A DNA stretch of 64,000 bases from Anabaena sp. 4-3 (GCF_001597745.1 NZ_LUHJ01000035.1:16733-80732), one strand, 5' to 3'; shown: positions 39,489 to 49,035, counted from the stretch's first letter. Translations and numbers: made by a program. Notes: generated from the letters alone by a model not told the origin.

Positions 39489-40205
39489 ATGACCGTAAAA
39501 ACACTAACAATTGATGGTCAGATGGTGAGTGCGCGCGAGGAAGACACCGTACTACAGGCGGCACAAGAAGCAGGTATTCATATTCCTACGCTGTGTCATT
39601 TAGAAGGTGTGGGAGATGTGGGTGCGTGTCGTCTGTGTTTGGTAGAAATCGCGGGGATGAATAGATTACTTCCGGCTTGTGTGACGAAAGTTACAGAGAG
39701 TATGGAGGTGAAGACTAAGAGCGATCGCCTGCAAAGTTATCGGCGTACAATTATCGAAATGCTGTTTGCAGAGGGAAATCACATCTGCTCGGTGTGTGTA
39801 GCTAACGGTAACTGTGAACTGCAAGACCTAGCCATTGAAATGGGGATGGATCATGTACGTTTAGCCTACCATTTCCCCGACCGCAAAGTTGATTTATCTC
39901 ATGAGCGTTACGGCTTAGACCATAACCGTTGTGTACTTTGTACTCGTTGCGTCCGTGTTTGTGATGAAATAGAAGGCGCACATACCTGGGATATGGCAGG
40001 ACGGGGAACAAATTCCCATGTTATCACTGACTTGAGCCAACCTTGGGGAACTTCCCAAACTTGTACATCCTGCGGTAAATGCGTAAGTGCTTGTCCTACA
40101 GGTGCGCTATTTTACCAAGGTTCCAGCGTCGGCGAAATGAAACACGATCGCGCCAAACTCGATTTCTTAGTTACCGCACGGGAAAAACAGCAATGGAATC
40201 TATAG
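39489..40205 (+). CDS. hoxU: bidirectional [NiFe]-hydrogenase diaphorase subunit HoxU
   Basis: A 238-residue iron-sulfur protein homologous to the N-terminal part of NuoG, passing electrons between HoxF and HoxY. A plant-ferredoxin-like [2Fe-2S] domain ([20 protein letters not shown]) is followed by the His/Cys-ligated region [15 protein letters not shown]. Two ferredoxin-type [4Fe-4S] motifs ([12 protein letters not shown] and [12 protein letters not shown]) complete it. All ligands are present and the length is normal. It is followed by heptamer repeats and a DUF3122 gene before hoxY. Confidence 0.94.
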   Translation: MTVKTLTIDGQMVSAREEDTVLQAAQEAGIHIPTLCHLEGVGDVGACRLCLVEIAGMNRLLPACVTKVTESMEVKTKSDRLQSYRRTIIEMLFAEGNHICSVCVANGNCELQDLAIEMGMDHVRLAYHFPDRKVDLSHERYGLDHNRCVLCTRCVRVCDEIEGAHTWDMAGRGTNSHVITDLSQPWGTSQTCTSCGKCVSACPTGALFYQGSSVGEMKHDRAKLDFLVTAREKQQWNL

Positions 40206-40207
40206 TG

Positions 40208-40270
40208 GGGATTAGTCATTAGTCATTAGTCATTAGTCATTAGTTATTAGTTATTAGTCATTGGTCATTA
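40208..40270. repeat. tandem TTAGTCA/TTAGTTA heptamers after hoxU
   Basis: About eight heptamers (TTAGTCA with TTAGTTA and TTGGTCA variants) immediately after the hoxU stop codon. Confidence 0.8.
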
Positions 40271-40333
40271 GTTTTTCTCCTCCGCTCCTCCACTCCCTCA
40301 TCCCATTCTTACGCACACTAGGAGGTAAATCTG

Positions 40334-40930
40334 ATGATGAAAATCAGACGCAAAGCGAACCAGTACACAAGGAACCGGAAAAATTTACCCAGGTTTTCTG
40401 TGTGTCTGTCACCAACTTCTATCAAAAGTGTATTTTGGTGGCTACTGTTGTTGGGGATATTGACGTTTTTTATGTTCCTGGGTTTAGGAAGCTTGTCTAC
40501 AGAAACGGTAATTGCGGCTGTTGAGCAACAACAAACAGCAACAGCAGAACTTCTTTATCGCTCACAAACACGATTAGATGATCAATCAGGCAAGGTTTGG
40601 CAGGTGATACTGTTTAAACAAGTTTATCCCGGTGAAGGCGAAACTTTAAACCTGCGGCTGGTGGGGTTTCCTGGTTCCGCCGAACTCATTCATCCCCAAC
40701 CATTAAAAATTACCACTGCTACAGGTAAAGTCTTGTCTGCGGCTGATGTTTTCTTAGATGAAGCACCAGCACCCACCATCGGTCAGTATGACTTTCAAGA
40801 TATTTTGCCAAAATTACCAACAGAACCTCTAGTCTTAAGCATACCTCAACCGGGCGATCGCTCCATTAACATCTCCGTCCCCTTGCGCGTCGTCCAAGAA
40901 TGGCAACGAGTAGGGAGTGGAGAGGGTTGA
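40334..40930 (+). CDS. DUF3122-family exported protein within the hox cluster
   Basis: A 198-residue protein. The basic N-terminus precedes one hydrophobic segment (about 36-55, WWLLLLGILTFFMFLGLG) that looks like a signal anchor. The remainder contains LDDQSGKVWQVILFKQVYPGEGETLNLRLVGFPG, characteristic of the cyanobacterial DUF3122 family of unknown function. An AGGAGG site at 40320-40325 lies eight bases before the ATG, one of the clearest ribosome sites here. It sits between hoxU and hoxY on the same strand. Such an inserted ORF is known in heterocystous hox clusters, but no hydrogenase role is shown. The last codons (VGSGEG) resemble repeat DNA. Confidence 0.78.
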   Translation: MMKIRRKANQYTRNRKNLPRFSVCLSPTSIKSVFWWLLLLGILTFFMFLGLGSLSTETVIAAVEQQQTATAELLYRSQTRLDDQSGKVWQVILFKQVYPGEGETLNLRLVGFPGSAELIHPQPLKITTATGKVLSAADVFLDEAPAPTIGQYDFQDILPKLPTEPLVLSIPQPGDRSINISVPLRVVQEWQRVGSGEG

Positions 40931-40957
40931 GGAAGCAGGGAAGCGGAGGGGAAAAGC

Positions 40958-41002
40958 TAATGACTAATGACTAATGACTAATGACTAATAACTAATGACC
41001 AA
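40958..41002. repeat. tandem CTAATGA heptamers upstream of hoxY
   Basis: Five to six CTAATGA/CTAATAA units. They include an in-frame ATG (40995) that would add 12 repeat-derived residues to HoxY. Confidence 0.75.
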
Positions 41003-41030
41003 TGCCCACATTATAAATTACAAAATTCTT

Positions 41031-41576
41031 ATGTCTCGATTGAAATTAGCAACAGTATGGTTAGGTGGCTGCTCTGGCTGTCACATGTCTTTTTTGGATT
41101 TAGACGAATGGCTGATTGATTTAGCCTCTCTGGCAGATGTCGTATTTAGTCCCTTTGCGGATATTAAAAAATATCCAGAGGATGTAGACGTGGTATTGGT
41201 AGAAGGTGCGATCGCTAATGAAGAACACTTGGAAACAATCCAGACTGTCCGAGAGCGTTCTCAAATATTAATTTCTTTTGGTGACTGTGCTGTAACTGGT
41301 AATGTTACCGCCTTACGTAATCCCGTCGGTAGTGCTGAACCAGTTCTACAACGTTCTTACATCCAAACAGCTGATCTTTATGCTCAGATTCCCCAAGAAC
41401 CGGGTATCGTCCCCCCGTTAATAGATCAAGTGACACCTGTACACGCTATCGTACCAGTTGACATTTATTTACCCGGTTGTCCACCCTCAGCTACACGCAT
41501 TCGCGCCGCATTAGAACCATTATTAAAAGGAGAAAAACCACACCTAGAAGGGCGTGAGTTGATTAAGTTTGGGTAA
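41031..41576 (+). CDS. hoxY: bidirectional [NiFe]-hydrogenase small subunit HoxY
   Basis: The small subunit of the hydrogenase proper, carrying the iron-sulfur cluster nearest the active site. Conserved cysteines appear in GGCSGCHMSFLD, FGDCAVTGNV and LPGCPPSATRI. The frame could start at 40995, but that lies in heptamer repeat. The ATG at 41031 gives MSRLKLATVWLGG, the usual HoxY start (181 residues). A CBS-domain gene and then hoxH follow. Confidence 0.93.
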   Translation: MSRLKLATVWLGGCSGCHMSFLDLDEWLIDLASLADVVFSPFADIKKYPEDVDVVLVEGAIANEEHLETIQTVRERSQILISFGDCAVTGNVTALRNPVGSAEPVLQRSYIQTADLYAQIPQEPGIVPPLIDQVTPVHAIVPVDIYLPGCPPSATRIRAALEPLLKGEKPHLEGRELIKFG

Positions 41577-41584
41577 TGGGGGAT

Positions 41585-41685
41585 ATAAATTCAAAATTCA
41601 AAATTCAAAATTCAAAAATTCTGGAATTTTTGAATAAATCTCCCTCATCTCCCTCATCTCCCCCACTCCCCACTCCCGTAAATTT
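41585..41685. repeat. TCAAAATTCAAAAT and CTCCCTCAT repeats between hoxY and the CBS gene
   Basis: An AAATTCAAAATTC direct repeat is followed by CTCCCTCATCTCCC units. Both are simple repeats of the kind found between many genes here. Confidence 0.6.
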
Positions 41686-41708
41686 TGAATTCTCCTGTCG
41701 GGGTAATT

Positions 41709-42323
41709 ATGTTAAAAGCAGCAGATGTGATGACAAAAGATGTGGCAACGATTCGCAGTTCCGCCACTGTAGCCGAAGCGGTGAATTTAATGCGTGCTAG
41801 AGACTGGCGAGCATTAATTGTAGATCGTCGCCACGAACAAGACGCTTATGGCATTATTAGCGAAAGCGATATTGTGTATAAAGTTATCGCCTATGGTAAA
41901 GACCCTGGTAAAGTCCGAGTCTACGAAGTCATGACTAAGCCTTGCATAGCCGTCAATCCTGACCTGGGTTTAGAATACGTAGCCCGATTATTTGCTGACT
42001 ATAATTTACACCGCGCTCCTGTGATTCAAGGGGAGTTGTTAGGGATAATTTCTCTGACAGACATCCTGGCTCAAAGTAAATTTTTGGAACTACCCCGAAC
42101 AGTTGTGCTAGAGCAACAACTACAAGACGAAATTAAAAAAGCCCGTGCTGTCTGCGCTCAAAAAGGTGTGCGTTCCGAAGAATGCGCCGCCGCTTGGGAT
42201 GTTATCGAAGAAATCCAATCAGAACTCGCCCACCAAAAAGCAGAGAAAATTAGCAAAACCGCCTTTGATGAGTATTGCGACGAATACCCAGAAGCTTTAG
42301 AAGCTCGACTTTATGACGTTTAA
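41709..42323 (+). CDS. CBS-domain-pair protein between hoxY and hoxH
   Basis: A 204-residue cytoplasmic protein. Two CBS domains occupy about residues 1-120: MLKAADVMTKDVATIRSSATVAEAVNLM and VYEVMTKPCIAVNPDLGLEYVARLFADYNLHRAPVI. CBS pairs often bind adenosine nucleotides. A helical, charged C-terminal region (EEIQSELAHQKAEK) follows. The longer frame starts at a TTG at 41685, but the ATG at 41709 gives the natural CBS start. The gene is embedded in the hydrogenase cluster, so it may sense energy charge for the enzyme. That link rests on context only. Confidence 0.85.
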   Translation: MLKAADVMTKDVATIRSSATVAEAVNLMRARDWRALIVDRRHEQDAYGIISESDIVYKVIAYGKDPGKVRVYEVMTKPCIAVNPDLGLEYVARLFADYNLHRAPVIQGELLGIISLTDILAQSKFLELPRTVVLEQQLQDEIKKARAVCAQKGVRSEECAAAWDVIEEIQSELAHQKAEKISKTAFDEYCDEYPEALEARLYDV

Positions 42324-42325
42324 GA

Positions 42326-42446
42326 GTCATTAGTCATTAGTCATTAGTCATTAGTCATTAGTCATTAGTTTTTCTCCCCCTGCCTCAAGAGCCTCCCCTG
42401 CTCCCCCTGCCTCAAGAGCCTCCCCTACTCCCTACTCCCCTACACC
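42326..42446. repeat. TTAGTCA heptamers and a duplicated CCCCTGCCTCAAGAGCCT unit before hoxH
   Basis: Six heptamers (about 42326-42370) are followed by two copies of a CCCCTGCCTCAAGAGCCTCC unit at about 42376-42427. Confidence 0.75.
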
Positions 42447-42448
42447 CT

Positions 42449-43900
42449 ATGTCTAAAAGAATTGTCATTGATCCTGTTACCCGTATTGAGGGACACGCTA
42501 AAATTAGTATCTATCTGGACGATAGTGGACAAGTTAGCGATGCTCGGTTTCACGTTACAGAATTTCGCGGCTTTGAAAAGTTTTGCGAAGGTCGTCCTTT
42601 GTGGGAAATGCCGGGAATTACGGCGCGTGTCTGTGGTATTTGTCCGGTAAGTCATTTATTGGCTTCAGCAAAAGCGGGCGATCGCATCTTATCTGTCACC
42701 ATACCCCCAGTTGCGGCTAAACTGCGTCGTCTGATGAATTGGGGGCAAATTATCCAATCTCATGCTTTGAGTTTCTTTCACCTCTCCGCCCCAGACTTAT
42801 TACTGGGAATGGACAGCAACCCAGAAAAACGCAATGTTTTTGGCTTAATCGCCGCTAACCCAGAATTAGCCCGTGGTGGTATCCGTCTACGTCAATTTGG
42901 GCAAGAAATTATTGAATTGTTGGGAGGGACAAAAATTCACCCGGCTTGGGCTGTTCCTGGGGGAGTCAGAGAACCCCTCACACCAGAAGCACGCACCCAC
43001 ATTCAGCAACGCATCCCGGAAGCTAAAGCTACTACTTTAAATGCTTTGGCAATATTCAAAGGTTTGCTCACAGACTATCAAAAAGAAGTACAAACTTTTG
43101 GCAATTTTCCTAGTTTGTTTATGGGTTTAGTTACCCCTGATGGTTTATGGGAAACCTACGACGGATATATCCGCTTTGTTGATAGTAAAGGTAATATCAT
43201 CGCTGATCAACTTGACCCTACTCGCTATCAAGAATTTATTGGTGAAGCAGTCCAACCAGATTCTTATTTAAAATCACCTTATTATCGTCCTTTGGGATAT
43301 CCAGAAAATAACGGTCATAGTGGTTTAAATAGTGGAATGTATCGAGTCGGGCCGTTAGCAAGATTAAATATTTGTAATGCTATCGGTACGCCTTTAGCAG
43401 ATCAAGAATTGCGGGAATTTCGTCAACTCGCTCAAGGTGCTGTCACATCCTCATTTTTCTATCACTATGCCCGTTTAATTGAGATTTTAGCCTGTATTGA
43501 ATACGTGGAAATCTTTCTTGATCACTCAGATATCCTATCCAGTCGATTGCGTGCAGAAGCAGGTATTAATCAATTAGAAGGAGTCGGTGTTAGTGAAGCA
43601 CCACGCGGTACATTATTTCATCATTATCAAGTTGATGAAAATGGCTTATTGCAAAAAGTTAATTTAGTCATTGCTACGGGACAAAATAACCTGGCAATGA
43701 ATCGCGCCGTTGCCCAAATTGCTAAACATTTTATTCAAGGTGCAGAAATTCCTGAAGGAATGTTAAATCGTGTCGAGGCGGGAATTCGTGCCTTTGATCC
43801 TTGTCTGAGTTGTTCAACTCACGCCGCCGGACAAATGCCGTTACAAATTCAGTTAGTCGCCGCCGATGGTAGTTTGCTTGATCAAGTTTTTCGTAATTGA
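42449..43900 (+). CDS. hoxH: bidirectional [NiFe]-hydrogenase large subunit HoxH
   Basis: The 483-residue catalytic subunit carrying the Ni-Fe centre. The four nickel ligands are present: C62 and C65 in [10 protein letters not shown], and C452 and C455 in DPCLSCSTH. After H458-A459 there are exactly 24 residues, the length of the C-terminal extension removed by the HoxW protease during maturation in related enzymes. hoxW and the hyp genes are not in this window. It ends the hox cluster and is convergent with the PLA2-like gene. Confidence 0.95.
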   Translation: MSKRIVIDPVTRIEGHAKISIYLDDSGQVSDARFHVTEFRGFEKFCEGRPLWEMPGITARVCGICPVSHLLASAKAGDRILSVTIPPVAAKLRRLMNWGQIIQSHALSFFHLSAPDLLLGMDSNPEKRNVFGLIAANPELARGGIRLRQFGQEIIELLGGTKIHPAWAVPGGVREPLTPEARTHIQQRIPEAKATTLNALAIFKGLLTDYQKEVQTFGNFPSLFMGLVTPDGLWETYDGYIRFVDSKGNIIADQLDPTRYQEFIGEAVQPDSYLKSPYYRPLGYPENNGHSGLNSGMYRVGPLARLNICNAIGTPLADQELREFRQLAQGAVTSSFFYHYARLIEILACIEYVEIFLDHSDILSSRLRAEAGINQLEGVGVSEAPRGTLFHHYQVDENGLLQKVNLVIATGQNNLAMNRAVAQIAKHFIQGAEIPEGMLNRVEAGIRAFDPCLSCSTHAAGQMPLQIQLVAADGSLLDQVFRN

Positions 43901-43906
43901 CACACT

Positions 43907-43934
43907 GTAGGGGCGTAATGTCTGATGCCCCTAC
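43907..43934. terminator. hairpin after hoxH
   Basis: An 8-bp perfect stem GTAGGGGC/GCCCCTAC with a 12-nt loop between convergent genes. No long T-run follows, so terminator function is tentative. The same GTAGGGGC-type palindrome is a common repeat in this group. Confidence 0.5.
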
Positions 43935-43970
43935 TAATTATCAATGTGTTGCACAAATTACGATAGTTAC

Positions 43971-44882
43971 CTAATTATTATTAGCTTTAATCTGCTGCAA
44001 TTGTTTGTATGCCTCCATCCGACTCTGATGATTGTAAGATACAGAGGTAAATTTATCCCGTTGGCGTTGAGTAGGCACTGAAATGTCAGCAACAATCGCA
44101 AATGGTGCTACACCAGGGTAATCATCCATACGCACCGCTACCTGTGCATTTGTCCCTAAATCAGAAATAGAATACCTACTACCTCTGGTGGTGACACATT
44201 CTTCGTCAGTTTCACCTACTTTAATGTTGCGTTCGTAGGTGTCTGGCTCAGTATCCACAACTGCACCTGTTTTATTTAGCAGTACCAAATCCCATTCTGT
44301 GGCTAAGTTGCCGTCATTTCTGACTTTGACACATACCTTGAGTTCGTCATCACTAAAACGGTCATAGATGCGGTTAGCTCTGACACTGACAACTTTCAGG
44401 CTGTGAATAGCTTGATTACCCAAGGCTTTCTCACCAAATTGGCTCACTGCCCAAGAAGCATAATCTGCCTGACGCTTACAAGGCCCAGTCATGCCCACCC
44501 CTCCCCACAGCTTGGGGTTTGTCACTAAGCCAAACAAATCTTGACTGACTTTTTGCCACAAAGAACGGTCTTCACAGACTTTGTAGAGATTCTTACGAAA
44601 TTCTGTTTCGCACTGTTCTTTAGTTTTACCTGATTGTCTCAATGTGGCATAACAACTATCGTGTTGCTCACAGGCAGGATTAAAAGTTTGGTTATAGGGA
44701 AATAAGAAAAACTTCGTTGCGGCTCGTGCTGCCTGACTGTTATCTGGGCCACAGTAGTCGGTTGCAGCCTGAGCCGATTGGAGTTTGACCCCTTGCTGGC
44801 TGATTGACAAGTTAGAAATGTAGCTGACTGTAGTCAAGCTGAGAGCTAAGGTAGCAATTTTTGTTACTTTGAAACTGAACAT
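43971..44882 (-). CDS. secreted phospholipase A2-like protein with C-terminal CARDB-like domain
   Basis: A 303-residue exported protein. The signal peptide is MFSFKVTKIATLALSLTTVSY onward, probably cleaved near AQAA-TDY. The next segment, PACEQHDSCYATLRQSGKTKEQC, contains the His-Asp pair flanked by Cys that marks the PLA2 catalytic helix, with further Cys residues for disulfides. Residues beyond about 165 form a beta-rich module (LKVCVKVRNDGNLATEWDL) like CARDB domains. The frame can open at a TTG (44909), but the ATG at 44882 starts the signal peptide and is preferred. A calcium-binding loop is not obvious, so activity is unproven. It may be a secreted lipase or a structural relative. Confidence 0.68.
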   Translation of the reverse strand: MFSFKVTKIATLALSLTTVSYISNLSISQQGVKLQSAQAATDYCGPDNSQAARAATKFFLFPYNQTFNPACEQHDSCYATLRQSGKTKEQCETEFRKNLYKVCEDRSLWQKVSQDLFGLVTNPKLWGGVGMTGPCKRQADYASWAVSQFGEKALGNQAIHSLKVVSVRANRIYDRFSDDELKVCVKVRNDGNLATEWDLVLLNKTGAVVDTEPDTYERNIKVGETDEECVTTRGSRYSISDLGTNAQVAVRMDDYPGVAPFAIVADISVPTQRQRDKFTSVSYNHQSRMEAYKQLQQIKANNN

Positions 44883-45058
44883 TCTTTTTCTCTGAAATAG
44901 TATAAGCAAGACGATTTAGTTACACCCGATGCTGTAAACTCACAGGATTCAGGGATGTAGTTATGCTGATTTAATATAGTATTCAACCAGACTAAACAAA
45001 ATTACGCATACTTATACAACTGTTACGAATATCAGTTAACAGTAGAGCGATCGCCAAG

Positions 45059-46708
45059 CTACAAGACTACAGATAGCAATAACTCACCACCATTCACAGT
45101 TAATGTAATAATTTGTGCTTTAAGTAAAGCTTCACTACTTAATACTGCCCCATTCCCTGAGTTCATTGCATAGGCTGGATAACAGGCTACACTCAAACTC
45201 AAACGCAAACAGTTTCCTTGAGTTATTCTGATAAAACTTGGTTGTAATTTTACTTGTCTAGTAACAGTTTTTTTACCGTCTTGGCAATGTAAATAACCTT
45301 GGGTAATGTTGTACACTCTGCCATCAGGATACACCTGGGATAATACGGCAGATAAATCATAACTATCTTGGTCAGATTGACAGGATATTTCGACTAAAAT
45401 ATCCCCTAGCAACGATAAATCTGTGGTTAACGGTGCGCTCGTGTATGTCAAAACATCAGAACGGCAATCAATAGGCGATCGCTCAAACACTCCCCCCGGC
45501 ATCGCTGCATGACCACCCACCGACGGCACTGGTCGCCACGGGTCATGTACTAATATGTCTTGGGGATTGGGGACTGGGGACTGCGGATTGGGGATTGGGG
45601 ACTGGGCATCGGGTATGAGACTTCCGGCATCTTCTCTAATATTTCCTAGTCCGGTGCTTGACAACAAGTAAGATTTCTGGTTTGATGTAAATATATTGGG
45701 GAAATAGTGCCACATATTACTACCCATTTCAAACAGGCGCACAGGTAACTCATCTAATAAACCTGTATCCACACCTTTGAGAAATTGATTAAACCAACGA
45801 ATCTGCATTTCATCGACTGGGCTAGCTGCAAGCTTACCAAAATCAGCTTCGCCGACTTTGCGTCCCCAAGGCAGATGCGCCCAAGGGCCGATTAATAAAT
45901 GTTGGGGTGTGGTGGCGCGGGTTGTCATCTCTCGATATAAATGCAGCGTACCCCGCAGGTAAGTATCAAACCATCCGCCGATATGAAACATCGGCAAGTC
46001 AACATTTTGGAAGTGGCTTTTGGGTGAGAGTTGTTGCCAATAGCTATCCGGTTTGGGATGGGCTACCCAGTCGTGATAAAAAGATTCTGGTGCAAGTTGC
46101 TGAAGAATTTCGGGATTATTTACAGGTAAATTGCGAGAAGCGGCATATAATGCTTGATAGGCTGGCAAATCACCACGTAAACGGGCGGTTTCCGTTGCTA
46201 GTTGAATTGCCCAAGCTAAATTAGTTTGTAAACAAAATGCGCCTCCTTCATAAGCCCAATCAGTATATAAATCATAGCCAATCATTGCCGGGCAGATAGT
46301 TGTTAAGGCTGGCGGTTGAGCTATGGCAGCATATAATTGCGTCATTCCCTGATAGGAAAAACCATACATTCCCACCTTGCCATTACTACCAGGAAGACTT
46401 GCAACCCAATTGACTGTATCTGCACCATCATTGATTTCGTGAGCAAATAACTGAAATTCGCCTTCCGAAGTACCACGCCCCCGCACATCTTGAATGACGA
46501 CAATATAACCTTGGGCAGCGTACCAACTAGGATGGGCATAGACAACAGTAGAAGCGATCGCTCTACCATAGGGTTGTCGCATTAATAATACCGGAAACTC
46601 TCCCACTGCATCCGGGCGGTAGATATCCGCATCTAAACGTACACCATCACGGGTGTACATCGAAACGGTTTGTTTGGGAAGGACTTTGAGCATAGAATAG
46701 AAATTCAT
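45059..46708 (-). CDS. CocE/NonD-type alpha/beta hydrolase (X-Pro dipeptidyl-peptidase S15 family)
   Basis: A 549-residue serine hydrolase. The S15 catalytic domain begins VSMYTRDGVRLDADIYRP and has the nucleophile elbow GFSYQG (S118), DVRGRGTSEGEF before it, and the downstream YGP/HLPWGRK and HIGGWFDTYL motifs that hold the other catalytic residues. A jelly-roll C-terminal domain follows. Around residues 366-383 ([18 protein letters not shown]) lies a Pro-rich insertion encoded by the GGGGATTGGGGACTG repeat (DNA 45560-45616), in frame and without disruption. Substrates in this family are acyl esters or amides such as cocaine esters or X-Pro peptides. Which applies here is unknown. Confidence 0.83.
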   Translation of the reverse strand: MNFYSMLKVLPKQTVSMYTRDGVRLDADIYRPDAVGEFPVLLMRQPYGRAIASTVVYAHPSWYAAQGYIVVIQDVRGRGTSEGEFQLFAHEINDGADTVNWVASLPGSNGKVGMYGFSYQGMTQLYAAIAQPPALTTICPAMIGYDLYTDWAYEGGAFCLQTNLAWAIQLATETARLRGDLPAYQALYAASRNLPVNNPEILQQLAPESFYHDWVAHPKPDSYWQQLSPKSHFQNVDLPMFHIGGWFDTYLRGTLHLYREMTTRATTPQHLLIGPWAHLPWGRKVGEADFGKLAASPVDEMQIRWFNQFLKGVDTGLLDELPVRLFEMGSNMWHYFPNIFTSNQKSYLLSSTGLGNIREDAGSLIPDAQSPIPNPQSPVPNPQDILVHDPWRPVPSVGGHAAMPGGVFERSPIDCRSDVLTYTSAPLTTDLSLLGDILVEISCQSDQDSYDLSAVLSQVYPDGRVYNITQGYLHCQDGKKTVTRQVKLQPSFIRITQGNCLRLSLSVACYPAYAMNSGNGAVLSSEALLKAQIITLTVNGGELLLSVVL

Positions 46709-46774
46709 CCGCGTTTATCTGCGTTTATCTGCGTTCAAATATTTTTCCTGTACCGCACCGAGGAGAACCCACCC

Positions 46775-47998
46775 CTACTGAGCCACAAAATCAAAAAGCT
46801 GATGTGCCATTTGCAATTTAGAACAAGGGGGAATTTCTAGTTTTCGCCCTTGACTATCTATCAATATGGCTTGGTTGTTGTCACTGCCAAAACCGCTATG
46901 AGGTTGGTCAATGGGATTAGCTACAATTGCATCTAATTGCTTTGTCTGTAATTTTGCCATTGCTGGCGTGACAATATCCCCAGTTTGCGCCGCAAAACCA
47001 ATTAACAATTGATGGGGTTGTTTGTGCTGGGCTAATTGAGCCACTATATCTGGGACTGGTTCTAATGGTAAACTTTGGGGAAGCGATCGCTTGGGTAATT
47101 TCTCTGCACTATAATCTCTCGGCTTCACATCCGCCACAGCCGCCGACATAATAATCACATCAGCACTCGGCAAATATTCTAACATTACCTGCTGCATTTC
47201 CGCCGCCGTCATCACCGGAATTGCTTGCACACCCAAGGGTGCATTCCAACTAGCTGCGCCGTGTACTAACGTCACATTCGCGCCTCGGTGTAAAGCGGCT
47301 TGTGCTAAAGCTAACCCCATTTTACCTGTTGAGGGATTGCCAATAAATCGCACTGGGTCAAAATACTCGCGTGTTCCCCCAGCACTGATTAAAACCCGCT
47401 TGCCGGCTAAATCTTGACTGCCTTTGGTATGTAACAATGATTGAATATGAGTGACAATTTCGGCAGGTTCAGCCATTCTCCCAGCACCGATGCGATCGCA
47501 AGCTAACAAACCTGATGCCGTACTCATGCCATGATAGCGATTATCTTGTAAAAGTTGCTGCCAATTGCGCTGCACCGTTAGCTGTTCCCACATATCAGTA
47601 TTCATCGCCGGGGCTAACAACACCGGGCTGGTAGAAGCTAACACAGTATTAGTCAGCAAATTATCCGCCATACCAGAGTTCAACTTGGCTAATGTATTCG
47701 CCGTTAGCGGTGCAATGACTAATAAATCAGCCCATTCCCCTAATTCAATATGCAATGGGCGCGGATGATTTGCTTGCCAAAAATCATCATCTGTGTATGC
47801 GGGATGACGCGAGAGAGTAGCTAAAGTTAGAGGTGTAATAAATTTTTGGGCGGAATTGGTGAGAATGACGCGAACTTCCACACCTATTTTAAACAAAGTT
47901 GAAACCACCTCACAAACTTTATAGGCAGCTATTCCGCCACCAACAGCGATGACTACCTTGCTGCGTTGATTTGTCGTGAGATTGGGGGAATGAGGCAT
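46775..47998 (-). CDS. coaBC: bifunctional phosphopantothenoylcysteine decarboxylase/synthetase
   Basis: A 407-residue enzyme for two steps of coenzyme A synthesis. The N-terminal flavoprotein decarboxylase (CoaC) starts [17 protein letters not shown] and has PAMNTDMWE and [18 protein letters not shown] with its catalytic Cys. The C-terminal synthetase (CoaB) has [24 protein letters not shown] and [18 protein letters not shown]. Length and domain order are normal. A small DUF2555-like gene lies upstream on the same strand. Confidence 0.93.
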   Translation of the reverse strand: MPHSPNLTTNQRSKVVIAVGGGIAAYKVCEVVSTLFKIGVEVRVILTNSAQKFITPLTLATLSRHPAYTDDDFWQANHPRPLHIELGEWADLLVIAPLTANTLAKLNSGMADNLLTNTVLASTSPVLLAPAMNTDMWEQLTVQRNWQQLLQDNRYHGMSTASGLLACDRIGAGRMAEPAEIVTHIQSLLHTKGSQDLAGKRVLISAGGTREYFDPVRFIGNPSTGKMGLALAQAALHRGANVTLVHGAASWNAPLGVQAIPVMTAAEMQQVMLEYLPSADVIIMSAAVADVKPRDYSAEKLPKRSLPQSLPLEPVPDIVAQLAQHKQPHQLLIGFAAQTGDIVTPAMAKLQTKQLDAIVANPIDQPHSGFGSDNNQAILIDSQGRKLEIPPCSKLQMAHQLFDFVAQ

Positions 47999-48059
47999 AA
48001 CAAAAACAGAAGATAAAAGAGTTAGGTATTTTAACTCCTAACTCCTGATGGTAAAATAA

Positions 48060-48272
48060 TTATGCCTCGTCGTAGGGTTCTAAATCCAAGAGATGAATGT
48101 ATGGTTCTACTAACTCAGGACGCTGGAAAGCGATCGCTCGTAGTAGATGCCAATCATTTAACCCTTCAAAAGCATTGCTGTAATTATCCATTTCTAGACG
48201 AGAAGCCAGTTCTTCTACCTCTGCTGCGGTCATGGCAGCAATTTCGTTCTTGGAAATGCTTAGAGTTTTCAT
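48060..48272 (-). CDS. small conserved cyanobacterial protein (DUF2555-like)
   Basis: A 70-residue acidic protein: MKTLSISKNEIAAMTAAEVEE, then RLEMDNYSNAFEGLNDWHLL and a Leu/Pro-rich tail. It resembles the DUF2555 family, found in cyanobacteria without known function. The frame could begin at 48305, but the ATG at 48272 follows a GGGAGGGG site and is chosen. It precedes coaBC by about 60 bp on the same strand and may share its transcript. No membrane or signal segment is visible. Confidence 0.72.
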   Translation of the reverse strand: MKTLSISKNEIAAMTAAEVEELASRLEMDNYSNAFEGLNDWHLLRAIAFQRPELVEPYIHLLDLEPYDEA

Positions 48273-48426
48273 AATGCTTGCCCCTCCCTTATGCAGCATT
48301 TGCAACCAGCACAGGTCAAATCGCGCTCAATAGAGCTACCCAATCTATATTACTCATTAGAGGGCATGGAATCTCTAAAGTTTGTCAGAATTTTTACTAT
48401 AATTTAGCAAAAATTTGTATCTCTGA

Positions 48427-49035
48427 CTAACCAACGGCATTAATAATAAATTTTCGTGCCACCTCTAACATTTGCAAATTAATTTCATGCCCAGTATCAA
48501 ACTCATGATACTGCACATCCACCCCCAAGGATGCTAGAGTTTCTCGTGCTTTAATCGCAGCTTGCAGAGGCACAACCTGATCAAGTGTACCGTGCATAAT
48601 TAAAGTTGGTGGAACATGATTGTTATTGGTTGCGATCGCATCTGGATGTAAATAGCCACTCATCACCACTAACCCAGCTAGGGGTAACTTAGAGCCAACA
48701 TCTAACGTCATCGCCCCACCTTGAGAAAATCCACTTAAAATAGTTCTGGATAAAGGCACGCCATAACTAGCTTCTAAAGACAGCAAAAAATCTAATAGTA
48801 GTTGCCGACTTTCCGCTAATCCTTGATAAGTATTCTCATTTCTTAACTCATACCATGCCCTACCCACAGTCGAATGTGGGTGAGGATAGGGTGCATTAGG
48901 AAGTACAAATTGGTAATTGGGTAAGTTAAAGTAAGACGCTAAAGATTCCACATCAAGCGCATTAGCACCCCAACCATGTAAGGTGACAACTAACCCAGTG
49001 GGGGGTTGAGAATTGCTTGGGGGAATGGTAATCAA
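48427..49035 (-). CDS. alpha/beta hydrolase (phospholipase/carboxylesterase family)
   Basis: A 202-residue esterase. VVTLHGWGANALD holds the oxyanion loop, ILSGFSQGGAM the nucleophile GFSQG motif, and LIMHGTLDQVVP and HEFDTGHEIN the Asp and His of the triad. Size and motifs fit the Abhydrolase_2 carboxylesterase/lysophospholipase group. Translation begins at a TTG (49035); no better ATG exists near the fold's first strand. It stands alone between the small DUF2555-like gene and a TetR regulator. Confidence 0.85.
   Translation of the reverse strand: MITIPPSNSQPPTGLVVTLHGWGANALDVESLASYFNLPNYQFVLPNAPYPHPHSTVGRAWYELRNENTYQGLAESRQLLLDFLLSLEASYGVPLSRTILSGFSQGGAMTLDVGSKLPLAGLVVMSGYLHPDAIATNNNHVPPTLIMHGTLDQVVPLQAAIKARETLASLGVDVQYHEFDTGHEINLQMLEVARKFIINAVG

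Noticed and set aside
40995..41030. ATG at 40995 as the HoxY start
   Set aside because: It lies in a heptamer repeat, and the conserved HoxY start is at 41031.
45907..46224. Plus-strand 105-residue ORF
   Set aside because: It lies wholly opposite the S15 hydrolase gene, and its translation has no family-like motif.
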